Assembly: GCA_947171615.1 (NCBI GenBank)
Contig: CAMVYG010000051.1
Span: forward strand, 1 to 12,140
From: an uncultured Clostridia bacterium
GTDB taxonomy: Bacteria; Bacillota; Clostridia; Oscillospirales; Acutalibacteraceae
Length of the DNA stretch: 12,140 nt
Direction: 5' to 3'
The stretch's first letter is position 1. The number at the start of each line of letters is the position of its first letter. A program made the translations under genes and the position numbers. Of the stretch, positions 1 through 7,096 are shown piece by piece. The notes beneath the pieces were generated by a model. It had not been told where the DNA came from. It worked only from the letters and a program-made list of their open reading frames with translations, and ran no database searches.

Positions 1-41
1 GAGACAGGGGGAAATCATGCCCTGTGAGAATCTAAAATTTA

Positions 42-58
42 AGAGGGTTGAAATCATG
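42..58 (+). promoter_or_regulatory. Shine-Dalgarno and start of the SLH gene; second SD/start pair 39 nt upstream
   Basis: AGAGGG at 42-47 lies 8 nt before ATG 56. A second pair, CAGGGGG followed by AAATC and ATG 17, is in the same reading frame. Both starts sit in a GAAATCATG context, so the site looks duplicated. The downstream start fits the signal peptide better. Confidence 0.6.
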
Positions 59-3000
59 AACAAGAGCAAGTTCCTGAAGAAATCACTTGCGATGGTTCTG
101 GCAGTAATGCTGGTTGTCGCAATGATTCCGCTCGGTGCTTCTGCTAATTCCCTGTTCGTAAACGACGGTACGGTCGTTTCTGTGGAGTCGGCAGTGGGCA
201 CTCTGGAAATGGCTACAGACAAAAAGTCCTTTACGGACACTGTGGCTTATGACGCAACGGGGAATGAGACGCTGTCCGTTGAGCTGACTGGCAGCCTCAC
301 CAACGTAGTCGCGATCATCACTGATGAAAACGGCGACGAGGGTGACGAGACAGTTGCCGCCGGCGGCGACATCGTTGTTCCCGTAGAGGCAAAGAAGGTT
401 GTTTTCTTTGCTGCTGACGACGCTTATGTTGGAGGCGATGAGGCAGGCAAGAAGAGCGCTACCTACACGGTAACCATGAACAAGCCTGCTCCCAGCACTG
501 ACGTTTCCGTGAAGTCCGCCATCCTGGGCGACAGCGAGACTGGAATCAAGGGCACTGTAAACAACAGTACCAAGACCATCTCCTTTATCGTGCCCTGGGG
601 CTACAATGTAGCCGGCGGCAACGGCGTGGTTACTGCGGAGCTGAACAATCCCAAGACTGGTGTTGTTCCCACCGCTACCGTTACTACCATCGGTGAAAAT
701 GTTTCCATGAGCATTGTTTCTCAGTATGGCAACACCGATACTTACACCATTACCACCAAGGAAATGGACTGCCTGAAGTCTTTGACCGTAGGCGGCGTTG
801 AAGCTGTTATGGACAAAGATGAGGATTCCCCCACTTACGGCGAGTACTTTGTAACTCTGCCCGAGGGTACCGATCTTGGCGAAGAGCTGGTTGTAAAGTA
901 TGTTGTTCCCTCCACTGCCGATCTGCGCGTAAGAAGCGCTACCTGGGGCGGTACTGAGCTGGTTGGAACTCCTGGAAAGGTTGCTATCGTTGACGGCGCC
1001 AAGGTTGCCCTGGTATTCACTTCTACGAAGGATACCACAAAGACCTATCAGGTTACCGTAAGCGTAAAGAAGAGCAACGATGCTTCCATTGCCGGCTTTA
1101 CTGCTGCCGCTACCGTAGGCGAAGGCACCGTATACTATGATCAGGAAGGCACTGTGGCTGGTGATAAGCTGACCGTACTGCTGCCCTACAATGCAAATCT
1201 CGACACCGCCAAGGTGAAGTTCACTGTTGCTGAGGGTGCCACCATTACTGTTGGCGGTGCGCCTTTCACCAACGACGGCACCGGCACCATTGACCTGACT
1301 GCTCCCAAGGTGGTTGAGGTTACCGCTGTTGACGGCGTTACCAAGAAGTATTATGAGATTTCCGCTACTACTGCGGAGAATCCTTACGGCAATCCTCAGA
1401 TCACCGCTGCGAAGATGACCATCGGTGAGGATGAGTATACCGCCACTATTTCCGGCCAGGTTATCACCTTCGCAAATCTGCCCTATGCTACTGAGGCTGA
1501 TGCTGTGAAGGCTGCCACCTACAGCTGGGCTAAGTCCTTTGCTACTGCAATCGTTGACGGTAACCCCATTTGGGCTGACGATCCTTTCGCCGGCACCAAC
1601 ACTCTGGCCATCCAGTCCGATGCAGGCGACATGGTCACCTATACTCTGAAGTACACCAAGGCTGCTGCCCGGACCGGTAAGACTGTTTCCAACTACACCG
1701 TGTCCACTGCTGCCAAGGGCGAGAATGTAGCTGCTGACAATACTTGGAGCGTGAACTTTGCCTCCAACAAGGCTACTGTAACTCTGCCTTATTCCTTTGA
1801 GGCTAACAGCGCTACCATCGACCTGATCTCCAGCTTTACTCTGTCCGATGGCGCAAAGCTGTATTTCAACGATGCTACTACTACCACCAACCTGAACACC
1901 ACTCCTGTGGAGAGCGGCTACTATGCCGAGGACGATGCAGATCATCCTGACGATCCCAAGAACACTGTTAAGGTGGATAAGCTGGTCAGCATTGTAGTTG
2001 CCGATGAGGCTGCTGTCTATGCTCTGAGCCAGGAAGTAGCTCCTGTCGAGATTGCTACGATGGGTAAGAAGGCTGCTTATAAGGGCCACGTTTCTGTGTA
2101 CACTGTGGAAGTAAAGTATGCTCCTGCTAAGACTGGTCATACTCTCCGCACTCTGACCGCTGACGAGGGTAAGGTAACCTCCAAGGTTTCCGCTACCACC
2201 GTTGAGATCACTGTTCCCTACTCCTATGCTCAGGGCGAAGGTATTGCGTTCTTCGCAGATTACACCGCTGATGAGCTGGCGAAGGTAGAGGCTGGTTCCA
2301 CTGTGCTGCCCGCTCTCTCCTCTGTTGTGGATAAGACGATCGATGGCACCGGTAAGCTGAAGGTTGTTATGAACGGTGATACTCCTGAGATTCAGGTTTA
2401 TAACGGTTCCAGCTATGTTCCTTTCAGCACCATTACCGTAACCAACGAAGCCAACACTGCCAGCACTCCTTATGCTGTGACTGTAAAGGTTGCCGATGCT
2501 AAGTCCGGCGCTGACATTGTTGAACTGACTGCCAACAAGACCAAGGCCGTGATCGATACCAATAAGAAGACCGCTACTGTGCGTCTGCCTTATAACACCG
2601 ATCTGACCGACGTTGTGATCGATTACAAGGTTTCCGATCTGGCTACTGCTGTAGTCAGTGTGGTTGGCACTCCCGATGAGGATGGCGCTCTGCACTATGA
2701 TGCTACCCAGCCCATCTCCATTGCTGTTACTGCTGAAGACGGTGCTACCCGTAAGGTTTATACCGTAAATGTTACCGCAGCTACTCAGTTCAGTGATGTA
2801 CCCGAGGGTCGTTATTACACCGAGTATGTTTACCAGGCTGCTGCTGCTGGTATTGTAAACGGCAATCCCGATGGCACCTTTAAGCCCAACAACAGGATCC
2901 TGCGTAAGGACTTCGCGATCATGGTAGCCAACATGCTGGGCGCTGATGTTTCCGGCTATACCACCACTCCGTTCTCCGATGTTGCCAACGACTATGCTGC

Positions 3001-3307
3001 TCCCTACATTGCGTACTGCGCAGATAAGGGCATCATCTCCGGTATCGGCGGCGGTAAGTTTGGCCCCAACCAGTATATCACCCGCGAAGATGCTGCTTGC
3101 ATCGTAGCTCGCGCTCTGAAGCTGCCTACCACTTCTACTGACAGCTTCAAGGATGCTGCTAAGATCTCCAACTATGCAAAGGCTTCTGTAGCCGCTTGCA
3201 AGGCTGCCGGGATCCTCAGCGGCGATGAGAAGGGCAACTTCAATCCGAAGGCCAACATCATCCGCGCTGACGCTGCGATCATTATGGTGAAATCCCTGAA
3301 TAAGTAA
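56..3307 (+). CDS. SLH-domain S-layer or surface protein with tandem Ig/cadherin-like repeats
   Basis: Secreted cell-wall protein of 1083 residues. I chose ATG 56 because it directly starts a classic signal peptide: MNKSKFLKK, then a hydrophobic core, ending near ASA at residues 29-31. It has an AGAGGG Shine-Dalgarno at 42-47. An in-frame ATG at 17 with its own G-rich site would only add 13 residues before the signal peptide. Roughly residues 150-905 hold about seven divergent beta-sandwich units. Each ends in a pattern like 'VTAxDGxTKxYxVxV' and carries an inner 'VxLPYxxxL' strand, as in DUF5018/cadherin-like bacterial Ig domains (family name from memory). Residues 911-1083 form three SLH repeats starting FSDV (912), FSDV (973) and FKDA (1031), with TRAE-like motifs LRKD, TRED and IRAD. 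SLH domains usually bind pyruvylated secondary wall polymer. Codon choice is very biased (no TTA, CTA or TCA in frame), which suggests high expression. It could be the main S-layer protein or an accessory adhesin; the sequence does not decide. Confidence 0.9.
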   Translation: MNKSKFLKKSLAMVLAVMLVVAMIPLGASANSLFVNDGTVVSVESAVGTLEMATDKKSFTDTVAYDATGNETLSVELTGSLTNVVAIITDENGDEGDETVAAGGDIVVPVEAKKVVFFAADDAYVGGDEAGKKSATYTVTMNKPAPSTDVSVKSAILGDSETGIKGTVNNSTKTISFIVPWGYNVAGGNGVVTAELNNPKTGVVPTATVTTIGENVSMSIVSQYGNTDTYTITTKEMDCLKSLTVGGVEAVMDKDEDSPTYGEYFVTLPEGTDLGEELVVKYVVPSTADLRVRSATWGGTELVGTPGKVAIVDGAKVALVFTSTKDTTKTYQVTVSVKKSNDASIAGFTAAATVGEGTVYYDQEGTVAGDKLTVLLPYNANLDTAKVKFTVAEGATITVGGAPFTNDGTGTIDLTAPKVVEVTAVDGVTKKYYEISATTAENPYGNPQITAAKMTIGEDEYTATISGQVITFANLPYATEADAVKAATYSWAKSFATAIVDGNPIWADDPFAGTNTLAIQSDAGDMVTYTLKYTKAAARTGKTVSNYTVSTAAKGENVAADNTWSVNFASNKATVTLPYSFEANSATIDLISSFTLSDGAKLYFNDATTTTNLNTTPVESGYYAEDDADHPDDPKNTVKVDKLVSIVVADEAAVYALSQEVAPVEIATMGKKAAYKGHVSVYTVEVKYAPAKTGHTLRTLTADEGKVTSKVSATTVEITVPYSYAQGEGIAFFADYTADELAKVEAGSTVLPALSSVVDKTIDGTGKLKVVMNGDTPEIQVYNGSSYVPFSTITVTNEANTASTPYAVTVKVADAKSGADIVELTANKTKAVIDTNKKTATVRLPYNTDLTDVVIDYKVSDLATAVVSVVGTPDEDGALHYDATQPISIAVTAEDGATRKVYTVNVTAATQFSDVPEGRYYTEYVYQAAAAGIVNGNPDGTFKPNNRILRKDFAIMVANMLGADVSGYTTTPFSDVANDYAAPYIAYCADKGIISGIGGGKFGPNQYITREDAACIVARALKLPTTSTDSFKDAAKISNYAKASVAACKAAGILSGDEKGNFNPKANIIRADAAIIMVKSLNK

Positions 3308-3344
3308 GGTTTCAACTCTACTTAATTTTAAGGTATCCCATAAA

Positions 3345-3378
3345 CAGAGAGGACGGAGAAATCCGTCCTCTTTGTTTT
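3345..3378 (+). terminator. Rho-independent terminator of the SLH gene
   Basis: A perfect 10-bp stem (3348-3357 with 3362-3371) is closed by a GAAA tetraloop at 3358-3361. It can be extended by a G-U, an A-U and a C-G pair at the base, and is followed by TTTT. It begins about 38 nt after the SLH stop codon. Confidence 0.88.
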
Positions 3379-3403
3379 GTCTGAAAATCCAACGCTTGTA
3401 TAC

Positions 3404-3450
3404 GAAACCAGCGTGGAAGGCTGAAAAGGCTTCCATGCTGGTTTCTTTTT
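3404..3450 (+). terminator. Second, tandem rho-independent terminator
   Basis: A 16-bp stem with one G-U pair (3404-3419 with 3430-3445) has a 10-nt loop and is followed by TTTTT at 3446-3450. It lies 26 nt after the first terminator. The stem base GAAACCAGC also occurs in the nearby interspersed repeats (for example at about 4825), so this hairpin may share ancestry with them. Confidence 0.8.
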
Positions 3451-3568
3451 CGCCGCGTCCGCAGGGGTGAAGTGCAAAGGCAAATTAGTTGTTAGATATT
3501 TCTTTTTAGAAAAGACCCTTGTGCTTTCTGTCATCACTGAGCAAAGGCAGTGAGAAAATAGCACCCAT

Positions 3569-3683
3569 TGTCATCCTGAACCGAAGGTGAAGGATCTCGA
3601 TTATTGCTCAGTTAGCGATTAAAAAGATCCTTTCATCTGTTGGTTTCTGCTAATCGAGATTCCTCGCTTTGCTCGGAATGACA
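3569..3683. repeat. TGTCAT-family palindromic element A (115 bp)
   Basis: Starts TGTCATCCTGAACCGAAGG and ends with the near reverse complement, CTCGGAATGACA. Inner arms are GATCTCGATTA and TAATCGAGAT. The ends pair imperfectly, giving one long hairpin. There is no coding content. This is a short non-autonomous (MITE- or REP-like) repeat family; the TGTCAT-CTGAG type is, from memory, seen in many bacteria. Confidence 0.8.
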
Positions 3684-3725
3684 GTGGTACTACTTTGCTG
3701 TTTTCACTTTAAAGCTCGTCTCAAT

Positions 3726-3800
3726 TGTCATTACTGAACAGAATATTCTTCGCCTCTTCCCGGTGAAGAATCTCGGTTAGAAGAAACCGACGCATAAAAA
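3726..3800. repeat. TGTCAT-family half element B (left arm only)
   Basis: Begins TGTCATTACTGAACAGAA and runs through GAAGAATCTCGGTTAGAAG and GAAACCGACGCATAAAAAA, the standard left arm of the family. It then stops without the ATGACA right end, running up to the neighbouring element at 3814. It is a truncated copy. Confidence 0.7.
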
Positions 3801-3813
3801 ATCCAGCAGCCAC

Positions 3814-3965
3814 TGTCATCCTGAGCAAAAGAGGCAAAGCCTCTTCTTAGCGAAGGATCTCAATTAGAAGAAAGTAGCGCATTAAAAGGGCTTTGTCCCC
3901 GCCAGTTGGTGCTAACCGAGATTCTTTGAGAAGATCCGAAGGATCTTTTTCTCAGCATAATGACA
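3814..3965. repeat. TGTCAT-family element C (152 bp)
   Basis: Full-length copy: TGTCATCCTGAGCAAAAGAG at the left, GAAGGATCTCAATTAG, a middle AAAAGGGCTTTGTCCCC, then CCGAGATTCTTTGAGAAG, and CAGCATAATGACA at the right. The right arm carries an inner dyad GAAGATCCGAAGGATCTT, which is also present near 10913-10937. After the right end comes a degenerate form of the GCTGG...AATCATAATTT module. Confidence 0.78.
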
Positions 3966-4239
3966 GTAGGTGCTGGCGGATCGTTAATCTATAATTTTTC
4001 ACTTAACTAATGTAGGGACCGGCCTCCGGACGGTCCGTTGTCTTTGCAGGGATTCACGGCCCGCCAAGGATGGTGCTATGTCCCAGTGGGGCATGCCCAG
4101 CATCGTTTTCGTCTGTCGACTCGGTCGGTTCTATACGCTCTGCACTGGAGAGCAGAACCCGAACCGGCAGGTGAGAACGGACCCTACAGAATAACGTCTT
4201 CAGGGAATGATAAACCATAATTTATTAATCATTACTTAC

Positions 4240-4415
4240 TGTCATTCCGAGCAGAGCGAGGAATCTCGTCCAGTAGGGGCAGCAACGAAAGACTTGGCTC
4301 TCCCTTTGGGAGAGCTGTCACGGCTTTGCCGTGACTGAGAGGGCGTTGGTAAGCAGTAGTCGAGCTCCTTCGGCGTTTTATGAAGGCTTGCAGAATCTTC
4401 TTCTCAGAGATGACA
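4240..4415. repeat. TGTCAT-family element E (176 bp), nested
   Basis: Left end TGTCATTCCGAGCAGAGCGA, then GGAATCTCG; right end GAATCTTCTTCTCAGAGATGACA. It lies wholly inside the 4011-4497 element, and its middle is occupied by the 51-bp double-hairpin module, so three repeat types are nested here. Confidence 0.75.
4293..4343. repeat. 51-bp double-hairpin module, copy 1
   Basis: Two adjacent hairpins: GCTCTCCCTTTGGGAGAGC, then GTCACGGCTTTGCCGTGAC, followed by TGAGAGGG. It matches copy 2 (4608-4658) at 50 of 51 bases; the only change is in the first loop (T versus A). Confidence 0.85.
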
Positions 4416-4435
4416 GTAGTGGTAGAGGCCGGCAG

Positions 4436-4453
4436 GATAAATCATGATTTATC
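4436..4453. repeat. 18-bp perfect dyad GATAAATCATGATTTATC (one of six related copies)
   Basis: This is the perfect form. Related copies lie at 4209-4226, 4758-4775, 7333-7350, 7533-7550 and 11059-11076. Most follow a CTGG-TACG, CTGGCACG or GCCAG lead. They travel with the ends of TGTCAT elements. They could be a structural repeat end or a binding site. Confidence 0.7.
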
Positions 4454-4531
4454 ATCCCCTGGAAAGACAACGGACCGTTCAGAGGCCGGTCCCTACATTT
4501 AGCTAAATCTAAGTTATATCAAACTTTATTC

Positions 4532-4560
4532 ATGACTTTCCGTGGAATATATGGTATAAT
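4532..4560 (+). promoter_or_regulatory. Possible promoter overlapping a hairpin
   Basis: ATGACT (4532-4537), a 17-nt spacer, then TATAAT (4555-4560) preceded by TGG (extended -10). The -35 box matches the usual consensus at only four of six bases. The next real gene starts 423 nt downstream. The -10 box is also the first half of a perfect 12-bp stem (4555-4566 with 4575-4586). Chance occurrence in AT-rich spacer DNA is possible. Confidence 0.25.
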
Positions 4561-4607
4561 ATCCGCAAAGGGCAGCGGATATTATAGGTTAACGATCAGC
4601 ACCACCT

Positions 4608-4658
4608 CTTGGCTCTCCCTATGGGAGAGCTGTCACGGCTTTGCCGTGACTGAGAGGG
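4608..4658. repeat. 51-bp double-hairpin module, copy 2
   Basis: Second, near-identical copy of the module at 4293-4343, here outside any TGTCAT element and outside the 41-bp inverted repeats. This shows that the module is an independent unit. Confidence 0.85.
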
Positions 4659-4788
4659 CAATAAAACCCCACCGCCATGCTAATGCGCATAGGCTTGCAG
4701 ACTACGCAGTAGTGTTTTCCCTATTCAGGGGAGGCAAGGGCTTCTACATGGTTGCCAGATAAATCATGGTTTATCATTCCCTCTTTCC

Positions 4789-4970
4789 TGTCATTCCGAG
4801 CGAAGCGAGGAATCTCGAATAGTAGAAACCAGCGGATAAGTTTGCGGAGAAAGCCGGTACTTCTCCGCAAGGAGAAGGCGGTTATTGCATGACCGTTGCC
4901 TCAAGATGATTGCTCCGCAATCATCTGCCCTTACTCTAACGACTAATACCTAACAACTAACAACTGACAA
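4789..4970. repeat. Composite repeat block, left arm of an inverted pair
   Basis: In order: a TGTCAT left arm (4789-about 4838), a 51-bp core (4845-4895), a hairpin GATGATTGC...GCAATCATC (in 4901-4926), and a period-7 tract of CTAAC-type units (about 4935-4970). The same modules occur in reverse complement and mirrored order at 7097-7311. The 51-bp cores agree at 47 positions and the 26-bp hairpins at 25. The block ends exactly at the ribosome binding site of the lipoprotein gene. Confidence 0.82.
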
Positions 4971-4985
4971 GGGGGTGATCCTGTG
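4971..4985 (+). promoter_or_regulatory. Shine-Dalgarno fixing the GTG start of the lipoprotein
   Basis: GGGGGTGATCCT precedes GTG 4983; the G-run ends 7 nt before the start. The GTG is followed at once by a Lys-Lys-Arg signal-peptide N-region, so this start is well supported. It is preceded directly by the period-7 repeat tract. Confidence 0.75.
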
Positions 4986-6356
4986 AAAAAAAGGAGTGCG
5001 CTCATCGGGCTTGTGGTTTATCTTTGCCTTTTCCTTTCAGGCTGTTCTTTCTCTTCTTTTGATACCAAAAACCTGATGACGCCGCCTAAAGCAAACCAGG
5101 ATCAGCAGGCGATTCAGGCGCTTCTACAGGGAAATCGCCCCGATATCACTCTTGTATATCCGCAAAACGGCGAATACCGTTCCGCAATCATTATGCACGA
5201 TTTTACCGGAGACGGAGAACAGGACGCCATAGGCTTTTACTCCACCGAAAATACCGGGGCCGGCGGTGTGGAAGTTCAGTTTTTGAGCAAAACAGAAGAA
5301 GGCTGGGAATCTACCGCCGTCTTTCAAAATACAGCCCTGCAGGTTGACCGTGTCTGCTTCGGGACGCTTTCCCAAAGCGGCCGCAGCCTGATCCTCATTG
5401 GTTGGGGCAGCGCCGCCGGTACAACCGGCCGGACCGCCGCTGTAAATGCCTATGTGTACAGCCTGGGCGGCGGTATTACGGAATATCCGCTGGGGCCCTA
5501 TGCGGAAATGGTTTTGACCGATTTTGATCGAAACGGGATCAATGAGGTCTTCACGGTAGATAAATTTCTTCCTGCGGAAGTGGAAGGCGATGAACCTACT
5601 CCGGCAAAGGCCCGGGTTTTTACCTGGAGTCAGGGAACCATGAGGGAAACCTGGAGCACCGATGCGGACAATTCAATTTCAAGCTATTCCGCCGCCATCT
5701 TTGGAAAATTAACGCCATCTATTTCCGGTGTGGCCCTTGACGGGGTTAAAGCAGACGGCAGTATGACCACGCAGCTTTTTTATACAGAAGACGGCGATTT
5801 GAAAAACGCCCCGGAAGGAGTAAACACAGAGGAATACAGTAACCCCTTCCAGCGGCCTGCCACCGCCACCTTTCTTTCCAGAGATTTAGACGGAGACGGT
5901 ATTTTGGAATTGCCTACCGTATCGCTTCTACCCGGTCTGCCGGAAACTCTGTCGCCAGACCCCACCTGCTATCAGGTGAATTGGTGTCACTTCCAAAAGG
6001 GGGATCTTACTCTCACGATCAGGGCAATGATGAATCTGGCGGAAAACTATTGGTTTCGTCTGCCCTACTATCTAAACGGAAAAATCACTTCCTCCAACGA
6101 TACCCAGAGACGCACTGTAACCTATTCTGAAATTATAAAAACCGCAAAAAGCGGTGAATATCTTTTAGGAGAGCCACTCTTTACCATTCGTGTTTTTACC
6201 AGATCATCCTGGGAAAGCCGGGGGCCCAGCAGCGGCTATGAAAAGCTGGCGACGCAGAATGATTCTGTCTATGGAATTCAAACCCTTACCGGGGACGAAA
6301 CTATGCTGCGGTATATTCAGCAGATCAAACGGGACTTTAAGCTTCTCAGCGAATAG
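4983..6356 (+). CDS. Lipoprotein with FG-GAP/VCBS-like Asp-Gly repeat motifs
   Basis: Predicted surface lipoprotein of 457 residues. It has a short basic N-terminus (MKKR), a hydrophobic core and a lipobox LSGC with Cys21 as the lipidation site. The mature part contains three calcium-loop-like motifs: DFTGDGEQD (73-81), DFDRNGINE (180-188) and DLDGDGILE (301-309). Their spacing of 107 and 121 residues suggests blades of an integrin-alpha-like beta-propeller (FG-GAP/VCBS); the fold is inferred. There is no visible catalytic motif. It lies 34 nt upstream of an OmpR-type regulator with no terminator between, so the two are probably co-transcribed. That context suggests an accessory sensor or a regulated envelope protein. 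I do not recognise a named family for the whole protein. GTG start with a strong ribosome binding site. Confidence 0.85.
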   Translation: MKKRSALIGLVVYLCLFLSGCSFSSFDTKNLMTPPKANQDQQAIQALLQGNRPDITLVYPQNGEYRSAIIMHDFTGDGEQDAIGFYSTENTGAGGVEVQFLSKTEEGWESTAVFQNTALQVDRVCFGTLSQSGRSLILIGWGSAAGTTGRTAAVNAYVYSLGGGITEYPLGPYAEMVLTDFDRNGINEVFTVDKFLPAEVEGDEPTPAKARVFTWSQGTMRETWSTDADNSISSYSAAIFGKLTPSISGVALDGVKADGSMTTQLFYTEDGDLKNAPEGVNTEEYSNPFQRPATATFLSRDLDGDGILELPTVSLLPGLPETLSPDPTCYQVNWCHFQKGDLTLTIRAMMNLAENYWFRLPYYLNGKITSSNDTQRRTVTYSEIIKTAKSGEYLLGEPLFTIRVFTRSSWESRGPSSGYEKLATQNDSVYGIQTLTGDETMLRYIQQIKRDFKLLSE

Positions 6357-6371
6357 GCGAACAGCCGGAAG

Positions 6372-6391
6372 AAAGGAGTAGGATTTGCGTA
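6372..6391 (+). promoter_or_regulatory. Ribosome binding site with two candidate starts (TTG 6385, ATG 6391)
   Basis: AAAGGAG (6372-6378) is 6 nt from TTG 6385 but 12 nt from ATG 6391. A weaker AGTAGGA (6377-6383) is 7 nt from the ATG. Family N-termini normally begin MKKILVVEDE, favouring ATG 6391; the spacing favours TTG. The proteins differ by two residues. Confidence 0.5.
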
Positions 6392-7095
6392 TGAAGAAAA
6401 TTCTGGTAGTAGAGGACGAACAGAATATTCGGGAGTTCGTCGTTATCAATCTGGAAAGAGCCGGTTATCAGGCGGTAGAGGCTGAAAACGGCGAGCAGGC
6501 TTTGGAGCTTTACCAGAAAGCCGGCGGAGATTTTGATGTGGCGGTACTGGATATTATGATGCCCGGCGCTTATGACGGTCTGGCCGTATGCAAGGAACTG
6601 CGCAAGTCCAACAGTTCCATTGGCATCATCCTTCTGAGCGCCCGCACTCAGGAAATGGACAAGGTAAGCGGCCTGATGATGGGAGCGGATGACTATGTGA
6701 CAAAGCCCTTTTCTCCCTCCGAGCTGGTGGCCCGGGTTGACGCGGTCTACCGCCGGGTAGCACTTGCTGCCCAAAACCGAGAAACAAGTTTGCGGGACGA
6801 GCTGCAATCGGGAGAATTTATTCTGAATCTGCGAAATCGCTCTCTGCATAAAGGGGAAAAACCTATTGAACTGACCCAGGTGGAGTTCCAGATCATGGAA
6901 TATTTCTTTTCCAATCCCGGCGTGGCCCTACCCAGAGGCGATATTTTAAAGCATGTGTGGGGGCCAAGCTATGTGGGCGAAGAAAAAATTGTAGATGTCA
7001 ATATTCGCCGCCTGCGTATGAAGGTAGAGGACCAGCCCTCCGCCCCCGCCCATATCGTCACCGTGTGGGGGCTTGGGTATCGTTGGGAAGTTTAA
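6391..7095 (+). CDS. OmpR/PhoB-family DNA-binding response regulator
   Basis: Cytoplasmic transcription regulator of 234 residues (236 if TTG 6385 is the start). The receiver domain spans residues 1-120: acidic cluster EDE at 8-10, phospho-acceptor Asp54 in VLDIMMPG, switch Ser83 in LLSAR, Lys105 in TKPF. A winged-helix domain spans about 133-234, with 'ELTQVEFQIMEYF', 'VDVNIRRLRMKVE' and the terminal 'TVWGLGYRWEV', all typical of OmpR/PhoB output domains. It would be phosphorylated by the histidine kinase at 7598. Such pairs are usually adjacent or overlapping; here a 502-bp repeat island separates them. It is co-directional with the lipoprotein gene 34 nt upstream. No clear terminator follows; the hairpin at 7163-7188 has no T-run. 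Confidence 0.95.
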   Translation: MKKILVVEDEQNIREFVVINLERAGYQAVEAENGEQALELYQKAGGDFDVAVLDIMMPGAYDGLAVCKELRKSNSSIGIILLSARTQEMDKVSGLMMGADDYVTKPFSPSELVARVDAVYRRVALAAQNRETSLRDELQSGEFILNLRNRSLHKGEKPIELTQVEFQIMEYFFSNPGVALPRGDILKHVWGPSYVGEEKIVDVNIRRLRMKVEDQPSAPAHIVTVWGLGYRWEV

Positions 7096-7096
7096 C

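Larger units (their letters stand above)
4011..4497. repeat. 487-bp element with 41-bp terminal inverted repeats, carrying a nested TGTCAT element
   Basis: The left end 4011-4051 (TGTAGGGACCGGCCTC...) and the right end 4457-4497 (...GAGGCCGGTCCCTACA) are inverted repeats matching at 38 of 41 positions. Each end also folds on itself (GGACCG with CGGTCC). Inside lie another ACGGACCCTACA end at about 4177-4188, a TGTCAT element at 4240-4415, a double-hairpin module at 4293-4343 and two AT-rich dyads. No transposase is encoded, so it resembles a nested non-autonomous element. A target-site duplication is not clear; the flanks ACTTAACTAA and TTTAGCTAAA are only loosely related. Confidence 0.75.
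3451..4982. other. Gene-free repeat island between the SLH gene and the lipoprotein gene
   Basis: About 1.5 kb with no convincing gene; the open frames present run through hairpins and repeats. It contains TGTCAT-type elements at 3569-3683, 3726-3800, 3814-3965, 4240-4415 and 4789-4838. It also holds a 487-bp inverted-repeat element (4011-4497), two 51-bp double-hairpin modules, three GATAAATCATGATTTATC-like dyads and a period-7 tract just before the next gene. Nothing recognisable as a transposase or a regulatory RNA class was seen. Confidence 0.8.

Noticed and set aside
83..3436. Very long minus-strand open frame as a real gene
   Set aside because: It mirrors the SLH gene codon for codon and exists only because stop-complement codons are absent there. 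Its translation is Ser/Gly/Leu-rich with no domain, and the plus-strand frame has a signal peptide and SLH repeats.
3328..3564. Small minus-strand open frame downstream of the SLH gene
   Set aside because: It covers both terminators and repeat DNA, and has no family motif.
4038..4220. Small plus-strand open frame
   Set aside because: It starts inside the 41-bp terminal repeat and runs through imperfect palindromes, with no domain. It is a chance frame in a repeat.
4532..4762. Small plus-strand open frame
   Set aside because: It spans the 12-bp hairpin, a double-hairpin module and part of a dyad. The same module occurs elsewhere without an open frame.
3451..4982. CRISPR array
   Set aside because: Repeats are palindromic, of several kinds and irregularly spaced. 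There are no equal spacers and no cas genes.
3451..4982. Insertion sequence with transposase
   Set aside because: Inverted ends exist, but no frame in the spacer encodes a transposase-like protein, and no conserved catalytic triad was seen.
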